Shown: one piece after another, positions 16,168 through 23,711 of the stretch
Layout of the letters: each line of letters begins with the position of its first letter
How positions within the stretch are numbered: position 1 is the first letter of the stretch
NCBI GenBank assembly: GCA_030840415.1
Contig: JAVEEO010000459.1
Span: forward strand, 1 to 25,380
Length of the DNA: 25,380 nt
Reading direction: 5' to 3'
From: Pseudonocardiales bacterium
Lineage (GTDB): Bacteria > Actinomycetota > Actinomycetes > Mycobacteriales > Jatrophihabitantaceae
Position numbers and translations under genes: made by a program
The notes under the pieces: generated by a model
Database searches by the model: none
What the model was told of the DNA's origin: nothing
Seen by the model: only the letters and a program-made list of their open reading frames with translations

Positions 16168-18043
16168 GCTGACCGAACCCGCGCCCGCGGCCGCCCCGGC
16201 GCAGTCCCGCCGGGAGGCGATGGCCGAGCAGCGGCGCAGCAAGCGACCCAGCCGGGGCGACCGGCCGGCCGGCAGCACCGCCCAGCCCGACCGGCAGCTC
16301 GACGATGCCGGCTTCACCGAGTTGTTGCGGCGCACGCTGGCCAGCGCCCGGGCGGCGGAGCAACTGCCCGCCGCGATCGAGATCCTGCTGACGCTGGACG
16401 GCCATCTGCCACCGGAGTCGGCCCGGCGCTCGCTGACCCGCGAGGAGACGGTCGCGGTCAGCGTGCTGAGCCGGCCGGAGCGGACCGAGCCCGGACCCGA
16501 CGAGGTGGTGTTCACCAGTGCCCTGGCACTCAGCCCGAGCGGCCGGCTGGTGATCACGGTGCCCCGGCACCGGGCGCTGCCGGCCGAGGCCGCGGCCACC
16601 GGGGTGGCGGCGCGGGTGGCCTGGGGACCGGCCGACCTGGCCGAGTACCGCAAGCAGATCGCCGCGGCCGACGCCGAGGCGCAGTGGGAGCTCGGCGAGC
16701 TGCGCTCCTACCTGGCCGGCCTCGGTGAGGACGGGCGGGCGCAGGCGGTCAATGCCCTGCGCGGTGCGGTGTTCCTGGTGCCGCCGGTGATGTTCTACGC
16801 CGGCCGCGGCATGTTCTCCAACCTGCGCGACCCGGGCAACCTCACCGGCAAGACGCTGGTGCCCAGCCACCCCGACTGCTACTTCCACCACCTGGACAAG
16901 CTGCCGTTCGAGCTGTGGACCGATGAGGAGGCGGTGGTCGTCGGCTGCCTGTGGCTGCTCTACCAGTCCGGCGGTCCGAACCGGATCGAGAGCTCCAACG
17001 GCTTCCAGCTGTCGCTGCCCAATGTCACCGACAACCTGCGGCACCAGGCCGGCAGCTACGCCGGGGCCGGCAGCACGGTCGAGGTGCCGGACGGCCGGGT
17101 GCCGGCCACCGAGCTGCAGAACCTGGCCCTGGAGCTGGCCAAGCTCCGGCTGGGACTGGTCCAGCACCGGCGGCTGTACTACGAGATCAACGCGACCACC
17201 CGGCGCAAGGCCGAGCGGTTGTTCCCGGCACCGAGCGGGCCGGACGAGGCGGAGCGGTTCGCCTGCGAGCGGATCGAGGCGCTGTTGCCCGGCTCGGCGG
17301 CCAGCTTCGCCGAGGTGCTGGCCGCCGTCCGGGCCCAGCCGGACTGGCTGGCCGAGCCGGTGGCCGGCGCGCCCACCGGCTTCGAGGCCCTGATCGAGAC
17401 CACCGTCGGATCGGCGCTGGACCTGCTGGAGGCCGACTACGCGATGAGCCGCGGGCTGCGGTCGCTGCCCCGGCTGGTCGACGCGCTGGCCACCGAGGAC
17501 TGGGCCGAGATCGTCTCCTGGGAGCTGCCGTCCTTCTATTGCTGCGTGGTGCCGAGCCGGCGGGCGGTCCGGCTGTTCGACGGGGACTTCGCCCAGCTGG
17601 CCGACTCCACCTGGGCGATCGCCGCCCGGATGCAGTACAACACCTGGCACGTGATGCCCGGCAATCTGCCGAAGAACCCGGCGGTGCAGGCCCGCGACTT
17701 CCTGGCCCCGCACGTGCTGCCCGACATCGCGATCCACTCCGACCTGCACCACCGCGGACACGTCGCCAACAACATCCGGTTCTCCGCGCGCAGCCCGGAG
17801 ACCGTTGTGGTTGCGGGCTTTGCGTTCAAGAGCCTGACCGACATCCGGGTGCTGCGCTGCGAGGGCCCGGCCTTCACCGAGCGGGAGCTGTTCCCGGTGA
17901 CGGCGATGGCCAGGTTCCTGGCGCAGCTGTCCGAGGTGGTCGCCGAGGTGGCGCTGGCCGGCCGCCGGATCGAGGTCAGCTCGTTCGACCACCGGTGGTA
18001 CCGCCGCACCATCATCGAGCAGGAGCTGGTCGGCCGTGGCTGA
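16154..18043 (+). CDS. unrecognised 629-residue protein coupled to ferredoxin and desaturase
   Basis: I do not recognise a family. The start is GTG 16154, 7 nt after AGGAG (16142-16146), inside the ferredoxin gene. Residues 1-50 are Ala/Pro/Arg-rich and probably disordered. The rest looks soluble and mixed alpha/beta. Conserved-looking clusters include HPDCYFHHLD (239-248), ESSNGFQLSLPN (279-290), YYEINATTRRK (342-352), FYCCVVPSRRAVRLFDGD (461-478), NTWHVMPGNLPKNP (496-509) and IHSDLHHRGHVANNIRFS (527-544), which has five His within 10 residues' reach of each other counting its neighbours, and FDHRWYRR (611-618). These could bind metal, but this is a guess. There is no Cys-rich cluster motif or signal peptide. 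It overlaps the desaturase gene by 8 nt. The sandwich between an electron carrier and a di-iron enzyme suggests a partner or second enzyme in one oxidation step. Confidence 0.75.
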   Translation: MSHGELTEPAPAAAPAQSRREAMAEQRRSKRPSRGDRPAGSTAQPDRQLDDAGFTELLRRTLASARAAEQLPAAIEILLTLDGHLPPESARRSLTREETVAVSVLSRPERTEPGPDEVVFTSALALSPSGRLVITVPRHRALPAEAAATGVAARVAWGPADLAEYRKQIAAADAEAQWELGELRSYLAGLGEDGRAQAVNALRGAVFLVPPVMFYAGRGMFSNLRDPGNLTGKTLVPSHPDCYFHHLDKLPFELWTDEEAVVVGCLWLLYQSGGPNRIESSNGFQLSLPNVTDNLRHQAGSYAGAGSTVEVPDGRVPATELQNLALELAKLRLGLVQHRRLYYEINATTRRKAERLFPAPSGPDEAERFACERIEALLPGSAASFAEVLAAVRAQPDWLAEPVAGAPTGFEALIETTVGSALDLLEADYAMSRGLRSLPRLVDALATEDWAEIVSWELPSFYCCVVPSRRAVRLFDGDFAQLADSTWAIAARMQYNTWHVMPGNLPKNPAVQARDFLAPHVLPDIAIHSDLHHRGHVANNIRFSARSPETVVVAGFAFKSLTDIRVLRCEGPAFTERELFPVTAMARFLAQLSEVVAEVALAGRRIEVSSFDHRWYRRTIIEQELVGRG

Positions 18044-19256
18044 ACAGGGGAGCACCACGACGATGCAGCCGACGGCGGGCACCGTGACGGCCGGCCCCCG
18101 GGAGAGCATGCAGCGGCTGCCGGGCTGGCTGCAGCAGCCACTGACGGTGTTCACCGGCCGGGCGCTCAGCGGTCAGCGACCGCTGCCCTGGTGGACGCCG
18201 ACCTACCACTTCGTCATCGGCGCACTGTCGCTGCTCGGCGGGGTGGCGATCAGCAGCCTGGGCTGGCGGCTCGGCGGCGCCGGGTTGTTGCTGTTGCTGA
18301 TCGGCTGGCCGGTCACCGTGCACGGCATGCGCAACCTGCGAATGATGATCTTCCACCAGTGCTCGCACCGGAACATGTACCGCCGGCCGCTGCTGGACAC
18401 CGTGATCGGTGAGCTGCTGGCCAGCCTGCTGGTGGTCCAGAACTTCCAGCGCTACCGGCGCGAGCACGTGGCCGACCACCATGCCGCACACCACATGACG
18501 CTGCGCGACCCCACCGTGCAGGCCTTCCTGCTCACGCTGGACCTGCATCCCGGCATGCCGGTGCGCCAGATGTGGCGCCGGGTGCTGGGCAAGCTCTGCT
18601 CGCCGGTGTTCCACCTGCGCTTCGCGGTGGCCCGGGCGCTGTCGTTCTGGGTGCGTTCCAGCCGCCGCGAGCGGGTCTTCGGCGCCGTGCTGTACGGCGC
18701 CGGCCTGCTGGCCGGTGCCCTGACCGGTCACCTGGTGGCACTGCTGGTGATCTGGTTCGTGCCGCTGTTTCCCTTGTTCCAGCTGAGCAATGTGCTGCGG
18801 CTGTGCGTCAAGCACACCTTTCCGGCACCCGGCGGCACCGATCGCCGGGGCAAGGCGTACTTCGGCTCCCTGACCAGCGGCGTCTTTCTCGGCGAGCCGG
18901 CGCCCGCGCCGGCCGGCTCGGTGGCCGCGGGCACCGTCAACTGGACCCGCTGGGGCCTGCGGATGCTGTTCGTGCACGCGCCGGTGCGCTATCTCATCAT
19001 CACCGCCGACACCCCGGTGCACGACTTCCACCACCGCTACCCGTCGGTGAACGGCTGGGCGCACCACCTTTACCAGCGACAGGCCGACCTGGACGCCGGC
19101 AGCCCGGGCTGGCCGCCCTACACCGAGCTGTGGGGACTGGCGCCGGCGATGAACGAGATCTTCCGCTCGCTGTCGGAGGCCGACCCGGTGGAGTACGACG
19201 TCAACCGGATCCGCGACGTCAGCAAGCGCGAGCTGTTCGCCGCCTTCGACGACTGA
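18036..19256 (+). CDS. membrane fatty-acid-desaturase-type di-iron enzyme
   Basis: A 406-residue polytopic membrane protein. The start is GTG 18036, with AGGAG (18021-18025) 10 nt upstream; ATG 18063 is an alternative. The three histidine boxes of the membrane desaturase/hydroxylase superfamily are intact: HQCSH (107-111), HVADHHAAHH (144-153, containing HxxHH at 149-153) and HDFHH (329-333), with a further His260 in VKHTF. Hydrophobic segments flank them at about 57-75, 80-96, 120-135 and 218-250. These enzymes use O2 and electrons from ferredoxin or cytochrome b5; the ferredoxin gene two places upstream is the obvious donor. The substrate may be a lipid or a carrier-bound or free small molecule and cannot be read. 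Confidence 0.88.
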   Translation: MAEQGSTTTMQPTAGTVTAGPRESMQRLPGWLQQPLTVFTGRALSGQRPLPWWTPTYHFVIGALSLLGGVAISSLGWRLGGAGLLLLLIGWPVTVHGMRNLRMMIFHQCSHRNMYRRPLLDTVIGELLASLLVVQNFQRYRREHVADHHAAHHMTLRDPTVQAFLLTLDLHPGMPVRQMWRRVLGKLCSPVFHLRFAVARALSFWVRSSRRERVFGAVLYGAGLLAGALTGHLVALLVIWFVPLFPLFQLSNVLRLCVKHTFPAPGGTDRRGKAYFGSLTSGVFLGEPAPAPAGSVAAGTVNWTRWGLRMLFVHAPVRYLIITADTPVHDFHHRYPSVNGWAHHLYQRQADLDAGSPGWPPYTELWGLAPAMNEIFRSLSEADPVEYDVNRIRDVSKRELFAAFDD

Positions 19257-19298
19257 GCCGTTCCAGGACTGAGGTGTTCCGGCACTGAGCTGTTCAGG
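19252..19298. repeat. three imperfect 16-bp tandem repeats across two convergent stop codons
   Basis: ACTGAG followed by C/G-C/T-GTTC recurs at 19252, 19268 and 19284. The first copy holds the desaturase stop; the third overlaps the hisC stop on the other strand (19296-19294). Because the period is 16, the three TGA triplets fall in all three forward frames. There is no terminator-like T tract. Confidence 0.7.
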
Positions 19299-20466
19299 CG
19301 GGCGCCGACCTGAGCTCCGGCCGCTCCTCGAGCACCGATCGGACCGCGTCGAGGAAGGCGCCGGTCTCCTGCTCCGTGCCGACCGTCACCCGGAGCCGGC
19401 CGGGCAGGCCGACGTCGCGTACCAGCACGCCGCGGTCCAGTAGCTGCTGCCACATCGCGCGCTCGTCGCTGAACTCGCCGACCAGCAGGAAGTTGGCATC
19501 GGAGGGGGCCGGTCGCAGCCCGAGTTCCAGCAGCCCGGCGGCCATCCGGCCCCGCTGCTGCTTGATCGCCTCCACGGTGGCCAGCAGCGCGTCGGCGTGC
19601 GCGAGCGCGGCCCGGGCCACCACCTGGGTGAGGGTGGACAGGTGGTAGGTCAGCCGGACCAGTTGCACCGCCTCGACCACCGCGGCGCTGGCAGCGAAGT
19701 AGCCCAGCCGCAGGCCGGCCATCCCGAAGGCCTTGCTCATGGTGCGGCTGACCACCAGCCGCGCCGCGTCCGGCAGCAGGCTCAGCGCGGAGACGGTGCC
19801 CGGCCGGGCGAACTCGGCGTAGGCCTCGTCCACCAGCACCATGCCCGGCGCGACCTCCAGCGCGGCCCGCACCACCGACAGCTCGAGCGAGGTGCCGGTC
19901 GGGTTGTTGGGCGAGCAGAGGATCACCACGTCGGGCTGGTGTCGCTGGATCTCGGCGGTCACCGCGGCCGGCGACAGCCCGAAGCCCGCCTCCCGGGAAC
20001 CGGCGAGGAACCGCGAGCCGGTGCCGGCCGACAGCAGCGGATACATCGAGTAGGACGGCACGAAGCCCAATACTGTCCGGCCGGCCCCGGCGAAGGCCTG
20101 CAGCAGCTGCTGGATGATCTCGTTGGACCCGTTGGCGGCCCACACCTCGTCCGGGCTGAGGCCGTGGCCGAGGTAGCGGGCCAGGTCGGCGCGCAGTGCC
20201 CGGGCGTCCCGGTCGGGGTAGCGGTTGAGCCGGCCGGCCTGCGCGCGCACCGCCTGGTTGATCGACTCGATCAGCGCGTCCGGCAGCGGGTAGGGGTTCT
20301 CGTTGGTGTTCAGCATGTGCGCCACGTCCAGCTGGGGCGCGCCGTAGGGGCTCATGCCACGCAGCTCGGCGCGCAGCGGCAGCGATTGCAGCTCGACCTT
20401 GGCGGCGCCGCGGGCCGCTGCCGCCGGAGCGGGCCGGCCGGGATCGGACTGCTCTGGCCCGGTCAC
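19294..20466 (-). CDS. hisC: histidinol-phosphate aminotransferase-type enzyme
   Basis: A 390-residue fold-type I PLP aminotransferase. I place the start at GTG 20466 because AGGAGG (20477-20472) is 5 nt upstream; the open frame further 5' is non-coding leader. [10 protein letters not shown] (51-60), [16 protein letters not shown] (81-96), the SPNNPTG block (185-191), DEAYAEF (213-219) and [17 protein letters not shown] (240-256) are HisC signatures, with Lys245 as the PLP lysine. HisC converts imidazole-acetol phosphate to histidinol phosphate; some actinobacterial paralogues act on aromatic keto acids. No other his genes are present, so the aromatic or another role stays possible. It converges on the cassette and is divergent from aspC, so it is probably not part of either unit. 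Confidence 0.9.
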   Translation of the reverse strand: MTGPEQSDPGRPAPAAAARGAAKVELQSLPLRAELRGMSPYGAPQLDVAHMLNTNENPYPLPDALIESINQAVRAQAGRLNRYPDRDARALRADLARYLGHGLSPDEVWAANGSNEIIQQLLQAFAGAGRTVLGFVPSYSMYPLLSAGTGSRFLAGSREAGFGLSPAAVTAEIQRHQPDVVILCSPNNPTGTSLELSVVRAALEVAPGMVLVDEAYAEFARPGTVSALSLLPDAARLVVSRTMSKAFGMAGLRLGYFAASAAVVEAVQLVRLTYHLSTLTQVVARAALAHADALLATVEAIKQQRGRMAAGLLELGLRPAPSDANFLLVGEFSDERAMWQQLLDRGVLVRDVGLPGRLRVTVGTEQETGAFLDAVRSVLEERPELRSAPA

Positions 20467-20677
20467 GAGGCCCTCCTGTTTCCAACCCTGCGTCTCGCCT
20501 CGCACGGTCTCGGCTGGTGGTGGGACCTGGCGTCCGGTCGGTTGGCCGGTGTCCGGAACCGATCCGGCCGCGGCCGCGCTGCGACGACAGGATCCGCCGG
20601 GGGATCGGCCTGCGCCGCAAACGCCAAACTCCCACCGCCCGGCTGGCGGCAAGGCCGCCGACGGTAGGGTAACCACC
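20467..20677. promoter_or_regulatory. divergent hisC/aspC promoter region
   Basis: This 211-nt gap separates two genes pointing away from each other. On the plus strand TAGGGT (20665-20670) fits a TAnnnT -10 and lies 7 nt before the aspC ATG, which lacks a Shine-Dalgarno sequence; aspC may be leaderless. On the minus strand only the AGGAGG ribosome site of hisC is clear. Confidence 0.4.
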
Positions 20678-21916
20678 ATGACCACCACAGCAAAATCCAG
20701 TGGAACGGCGACCAGCCCGCGGATCTCGGCCCGGATCGGCGCGATCGCCGAATCGTTGACTCTGTCGCTCGACGCGAAGGCCAAGGCGCTGCGGGCGCAG
20801 GGCCGTCCGGTCATTATCTACGGTGCCGGCGAGCCGGACTTCGCCACGCCCGATTACATCGTGCAGGCCGCGGTGGCGGCCTGCTCGGTGCCGGCGAACC
20901 ACCACTACACGCCCAACGGCGGCTTTGCCGAGCTGCGCGCCGCGATCGCCGCCAAGACCGCCCGGGACTCCGGCTACCAGGTCAAGCCCGAGCAGGTGAT
21001 GGTCACCAACGGTGGCAAGCAGGCCATCTACGAGGCCTTCGCCACCATCCTCTCGCCCGGTGACGAGGTGATCGTGCCGGCGCCGTACTGGACGACCTAT
21101 CCGGAGTCGATCAAGCTGGCCGGCGGGGTGCCGGTGCCGGTCGTTGCCGACGAGACCACCGGCTACCGGGTGAGCCTGGAGCAACTGGAGGCCGCCCGCA
21201 CCGAGCGGACCACGGCGGTGCTGTTCGTCTCGCCGTCCAACCCGACCGGCGCGGTGTATCCCCGCGAGCAGGTGGAGCAGATCGGCCGCTGGGCGCTCGA
21301 GCACGACCTGTGGGTGATCACCGACGAGATCTACGAGCACCTGGTCTACGACGACGTCGAGTTCCACTCGATGCCGGTGCTGGTGCCCGAGCTGGCCGAT
21401 CGGTGCCTGATCGTCAACGGTGTCGCCAAGACCTACGCGATGACGGGCTGGCGGGTCGGCTGGCTGATCGGGCCGGCCGACGTGATCAAGGCCGCCATCA
21501 ACCTGCAGTCACACGCCACCTCCAACGTCTGCAACGTGGCGCAGGCCGCCGCGCTCGCCGCGGTGTCCGGTGACCTGTCGGCGGTGGCCGGGTTCCGCGA
21601 GATCTTCGACCGGCGCCGGCACACCATCGTCTCGATGCTCAACGAGATACCGGGCGTGACCTGCCCGATGCCCGAGGGCGCGTTCTACGCCTACCCGTCG
21701 GTCAAGGGCATTCTGGGCAAGCAGCTGCGCGGTCGCCGGCCGGCCACCACGCTGGAGTTGGCCGACCTGATGCTCAACGAGATCGAGGTCGCGGTGATCC
21801 CGGGGGAGGCCTTCGGCACGCCGGGCTACCTGCGGATGTCCTACGCCCTCGGCGACGAGGAACTGGCCGAGGGCGTCCGGCGGATGCAGCAGCTGTTCGC
21901 CGAGGCCGCCGACTGA
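20678..21916 (+). CDS. aspC: aspartate aminotransferase family PLP enzyme
   Basis: A 412-residue class I aminotransferase with start ATG 20678. Motifs of the I-gamma (Thermus-like) AspC group are plain: [15 protein letters not shown] (47-61), [16 protein letters not shown] (76-91), [12 protein letters not shown] (110-121), the [10 protein letters not shown] block (185-194), [11 protein letters not shown] (215-225) and [16 protein letters not shown] (247-262) with PLP Lys251. It interconverts aspartate and oxaloacetate with glutamate and 2-oxoglutarate. The frame is open for over 300 bases upstream, but that covers the hisC start region on the other strand and is not coding. A hairpin follows its stop. 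Confidence 0.92.
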   Translation: MTTTAKSSGTATSPRISARIGAIAESLTLSLDAKAKALRAQGRPVIIYGAGEPDFATPDYIVQAAVAACSVPANHHYTPNGGFAELRAAIAAKTARDSGYQVKPEQVMVTNGGKQAIYEAFATILSPGDEVIVPAPYWTTYPESIKLAGGVPVPVVADETTGYRVSLEQLEAARTERTTAVLFVSPSNPTGAVYPREQVEQIGRWALEHDLWVITDEIYEHLVYDDVEFHSMPVLVPELADRCLIVNGVAKTYAMTGWRVGWLIGPADVIKAAINLQSHATSNVCNVAQAAALAAVSGDLSAVAGFREIFDRRRHTIVSMLNEIPGVTCPMPEGAFYAYPSVKGILGKQLRGRRPATTLELADLMLNEIEVAVIPGEAFGTPGYLRMSYALGDEELAEGVRRMQQLFAEAAD

Positions 21917-21930
21917 CCGATCGCCCCCGC

Positions 21931-21951
21931 CGGCCCGTCCCAGCCGGGCCG
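21931..21951 (+). terminator. GC hairpin after aspC
   Basis: CGGCCCG (21931-21937) pairs perfectly with CGGGCCG (21945-21951) around a 7-nt loop, 14 nt after the aspC stop. There is no T tract, which is common for actinobacterial hairpin terminators but makes the call uncertain. Confidence 0.4.
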
Positions 21952-22034
21952 CGGTACCGGTCGCGGCCGGCTCGTCCACCGGGTTGCATAGATTTTCGGC
22001 AAGAACCGCAGTCGAGCCGCCGGGCCGGGTTGGC

Positions 22035-22110
22035 TAGGGTGGAACCAGCCACCATGGCCGGAAACGGCCGGTGGCGGGGCCTTGAAACCCCAGGGCCCCC
22101 TGCGAGAGGG
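22035..22110 (+). promoter_or_regulatory. promoter and structured 5' leader of the SRPBCC gene
   Basis: TAGGGT (22035-22040) fits a -10; a transcript would start near 22047. A hairpin begins there: GCCACC (22048-22053) with GGTGGC (22070-22075) and GGCCG (22056-22060) with CGGCC (22065-22069), with a 2-nt bulge and a GAAA tetraloop. Next, GGGGCC (22076-22081) can pair with GGCCCC (22094-22099). Alternatively GGCCC (22094-22098) can pair with GGGCC (22108-22112), which includes part of the GAGAGGG ribosome site (22104-22110). The two pairings exclude each other. Confidence 0.45.
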
Positions 22111-22117
22111 CCTGAAT

Positions 22118-22579
22118 ATGCCTAGCGTGACCAAGTCCATCGACGTGTCGGTGCCGGTACGGACCGCCTACAACCAGTGGACGCAGTTCGAGAGCTTCCC
22201 GCACTTCATGGGCGGGGTGGAATCGATCACCCAGACCGACGACACCCACTCGCACTGGGTGACCAAGATCGGTGGCGTGACCCGGGAGTTCGACACCGAG
22301 ATCACCGAGCAGCACCCGGACGAGCGGGTGGCCTGGAAGAGCACCGACGGCAAGACCCACGCCGGCGTGGTCACCTTCCACCGGCTGGGCGAGGGGGAGA
22401 GCCGGGTCACCGTGCAGCTGGACTGGGAGGCCGAGGGCATCGTGGAGAAGGCCGGTGCGCTGGTCGGCGTCGACGATCACCAGGTGAAGGCCGATCTGGA
22501 CCGGTTCAAGGACTTCATCGAGAGCCGGGGCCGCGAGGAAGGCGGCTGGCGGGGCAACGTCGACAGTCCCACCACCTGA
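22118..22579 (+). CDS. SRPBCC (polyketide cyclase/START-like) family protein
   Basis: A 153-residue single-domain protein with start ATG 22118, 7 nt after GAGAGGG. The opening SVTKSIDVSVPVRTAYNQWTQ, then FPHFMGGVESITQ, HWVTKIGG, FDTEITEQHPDERVAWKS and VTFHRLGEGESRVTVQLDWE, follows the beta-strand pattern of cyclase/dehydrase-type SRPBCC proteins, and the long C-terminal helix is FKDFIESRG. This clade, common in actinomycetes, binds hydrophobic ligands in a helix-grip pocket; no reaction is known. It sits alone between aspC and the exporter genes and has its own promoter-like site and leader. It could bind a lipid, but nothing in the sequence fixes the ligand. Confidence 0.85.
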   Translation: MPSVTKSIDVSVPVRTAYNQWTQFESFPHFMGGVESITQTDDTHSHWVTKIGGVTREFDTEITEQHPDERVAWKSTDGKTHAGVVTFHRLGEGESRVTVQLDWEAEGIVEKAGALVGVDDHQVKADLDRFKDFIESRGREEGGWRGNVDSPTT

Positions 22580-22618
22580 TCGTCGGGAGCGAATCCGCCG
22601 GGCCGCAGGCGCGCTGGG

Positions 22619-22642
22619 ACCGACCATCGGCGGATGGTCGGT
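22619..22642. promoter_or_regulatory. 10-bp perfect inverted repeat overlapping a possible -10
   Basis: ACCGACCATC (22619-22628) and GATGGTCGGT (22633-22642) are exact complements around GGCG. TAACAT (22642-22647), a possible -10, starts on its last base. It could be an operator for the exporter genes or a terminator of the SRPBCC gene; no T tract follows. Confidence 0.5.
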
Positions 22643-22661
22643 AACATGTGCTGTTGGACGT

Positions 22662-22718
22662 CGGCTCGTCGAGCCGTAGTCGCCAGTCTCGTCGAGGCGC
22701 AGCCACGGCCTCGACGAG
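22662..22718. repeat. palindromes sharing a CTCGTCGAG core
   Basis: CGGCTCG-T-CGAGCCG (22662-22676) is followed by CTCGTCGAGGC (22688-22698) and its exact complement GCCTCGACGAG (22708-22718) around a 9-nt loop. The 9-mer CTCGTCGAG thus occurs twice forward (22665, 22688) and once reversed (22710-22718) within 54 bases, ahead of the exporter genes. Confidence 0.6.
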
Positions 22719-22767
22719 CCTGACGCACCAGCCAGGCGGGACAGCTCCCGACGACAGAATGAGGACC

Positions 22768-23703
22768 ATGACCGCAGCCGGAACGAAGCTGCCGGAGCGG
22801 GCGAGTGCCGGACCGGACGGGCTGGAGCAGCCGCTGGCCCGGGTGAACGCGCCGCGCAGCTTCTTCCGCGGCTTCGGCGACACGGTCGGCGAGGTCTGGC
22901 AGTACCGCGAGCTGCTCGGCAACCTGATCCGCAAGGAACTCAAGGTCAAGTACAAGGACTCCGCGCTCGGCTTCGTCTGGAGCCTGCTGCTGCCGCTGGT
23001 GCAGTTGGGGGTCTACTGGCTGGTGATCGGCAAGTTCCTGGGCGCCGGCGCCATTCCCACCTACGGCGTCTACATCTTCTGCGGGCTGGCCGTCTGGACG
23101 CTGTTCTCCGAGATCCTGAGTACCGCGACCACCTCGATCGTCTTCAATGCCGGTCTGGTGAAGAAGGTCTACTTCCCGCGCGAGCTGTTCCCGCTGGCCG
23201 CGGTCGGTGCGGCGGTGGTGAACTTCATCTTCCAGCTGGTGATCCTGCTGGTCGCTGACGTGATCGCCGGGCTGTCCTCGCACCAGTGGCCCAACCTGTC
23301 CCGGCTGCCGATGCCGATCCTGGGCCTGGTGGTGCTGGTGGTGTTCGCCACCGCGCTCGGCCTGCTGCTGGCGGCCGCGAACGTGTACCTGCGCGACGTG
23401 CAGCACCTGATCACTGTGGTGCTGATGCTGTGGTTCTGGGTCACGCCGATCATCTACAACGTCCGGCGGGTCAGCGGCACGCTGCCCTCGGCGCTGTACT
23501 CGCTGTACCTGATGAACCCGATGGCGCCGGTGGTGTTCAGCTTCCAGAAGTTCTTCTGGCCGCAGGGCGAAGGCACCGAGTACGAGTTCGCAGGCAACAT
23601 CTACGGCCGGCTGGGCGTCATGCTGGTCGTGGGTTTGGCCTTTCTGTGGCTGGCTCAACGGATCTTCGCGAAGGCCCAGGGCAACTTCGCGCAGGAGCTC
23701 TGA
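22768..23703 (+). CDS. wzm: polysaccharide ABC exporter permease (Wzm-type)
   Basis: A 311-residue ABC-2 permease that with the next gene exports a lipid-linked glycan across the cytoplasmic membrane. The N-terminal amphipathic stretch RELLGNLIRKELKVKYKDSA with LGFVWSLLLPLVQLGVYWL (47-85) is the family hallmark. Six membrane spans can be traced, and NVYLRDVQHLITVVLMLWFWVTPIIY and MNPMAPVV near the C-terminus are typical of Wzm/TagG/RfbA proteins. The start is unclear: ATG 22768 and ATG 22759 are both possible and neither has well-spaced Shine-Dalgarno sequence (GAGGA lies only 2 nt before 22768). The Wzt gene begins 8 nt after its stop. Confidence 0.92.
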   Translation: MTAAGTKLPERASAGPDGLEQPLARVNAPRSFFRGFGDTVGEVWQYRELLGNLIRKELKVKYKDSALGFVWSLLLPLVQLGVYWLVIGKFLGAGAIPTYGVYIFCGLAVWTLFSEILSTATTSIVFNAGLVKKVYFPRELFPLAAVGAAVVNFIFQLVILLVADVIAGLSSHQWPNLSRLPMPILGLVVLVVFATALGLLLAAANVYLRDVQHLITVVLMLWFWVTPIIYNVRRVSGTLPSALYSLYLMNPMAPVVFSFQKFFWPQGEGTEYEFAGNIYGRLGVMLVVGLAFLWLAQRIFAKAQGNFAQEL

Positions 23704-23711
23704 GCCGCCCA

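Noticed and set aside
16154..18043. Unknown protein as a condensation-type or E2-type acyltransferase, from its YFHHLD and FDHR strings
   Set aside because: The HHxxxDG motif lacks its Asp-Gly, and FDHR is not followed by the DG of E2 enzymes. The match is superficial.
14107..18154. Long minus-strand open frames (848 and 722 codons) over the ALDH, ferredoxin, unknown and desaturase genes
   Set aside because: These are GC-driven shadows. The plus-strand genes carry clear family motifs and good ribosome sites.
19294..20466. hisC as part of the cassette
   Set aside because: It points the other way, has its own ribosome site and looks like a normal HisC. Only proximity would link it.
20354..20677. 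N-terminal extension of the aspC protein
   Set aside because: It overlaps the hisC 5' end and the divergent promoter region, and the residues are low in complexity.
23286..23711. N-terminal fusion on the Wzt protein
   Set aside because: It is an out-of-frame reading of wzm; family members start close to the TPVIRISDVSKKF segment.
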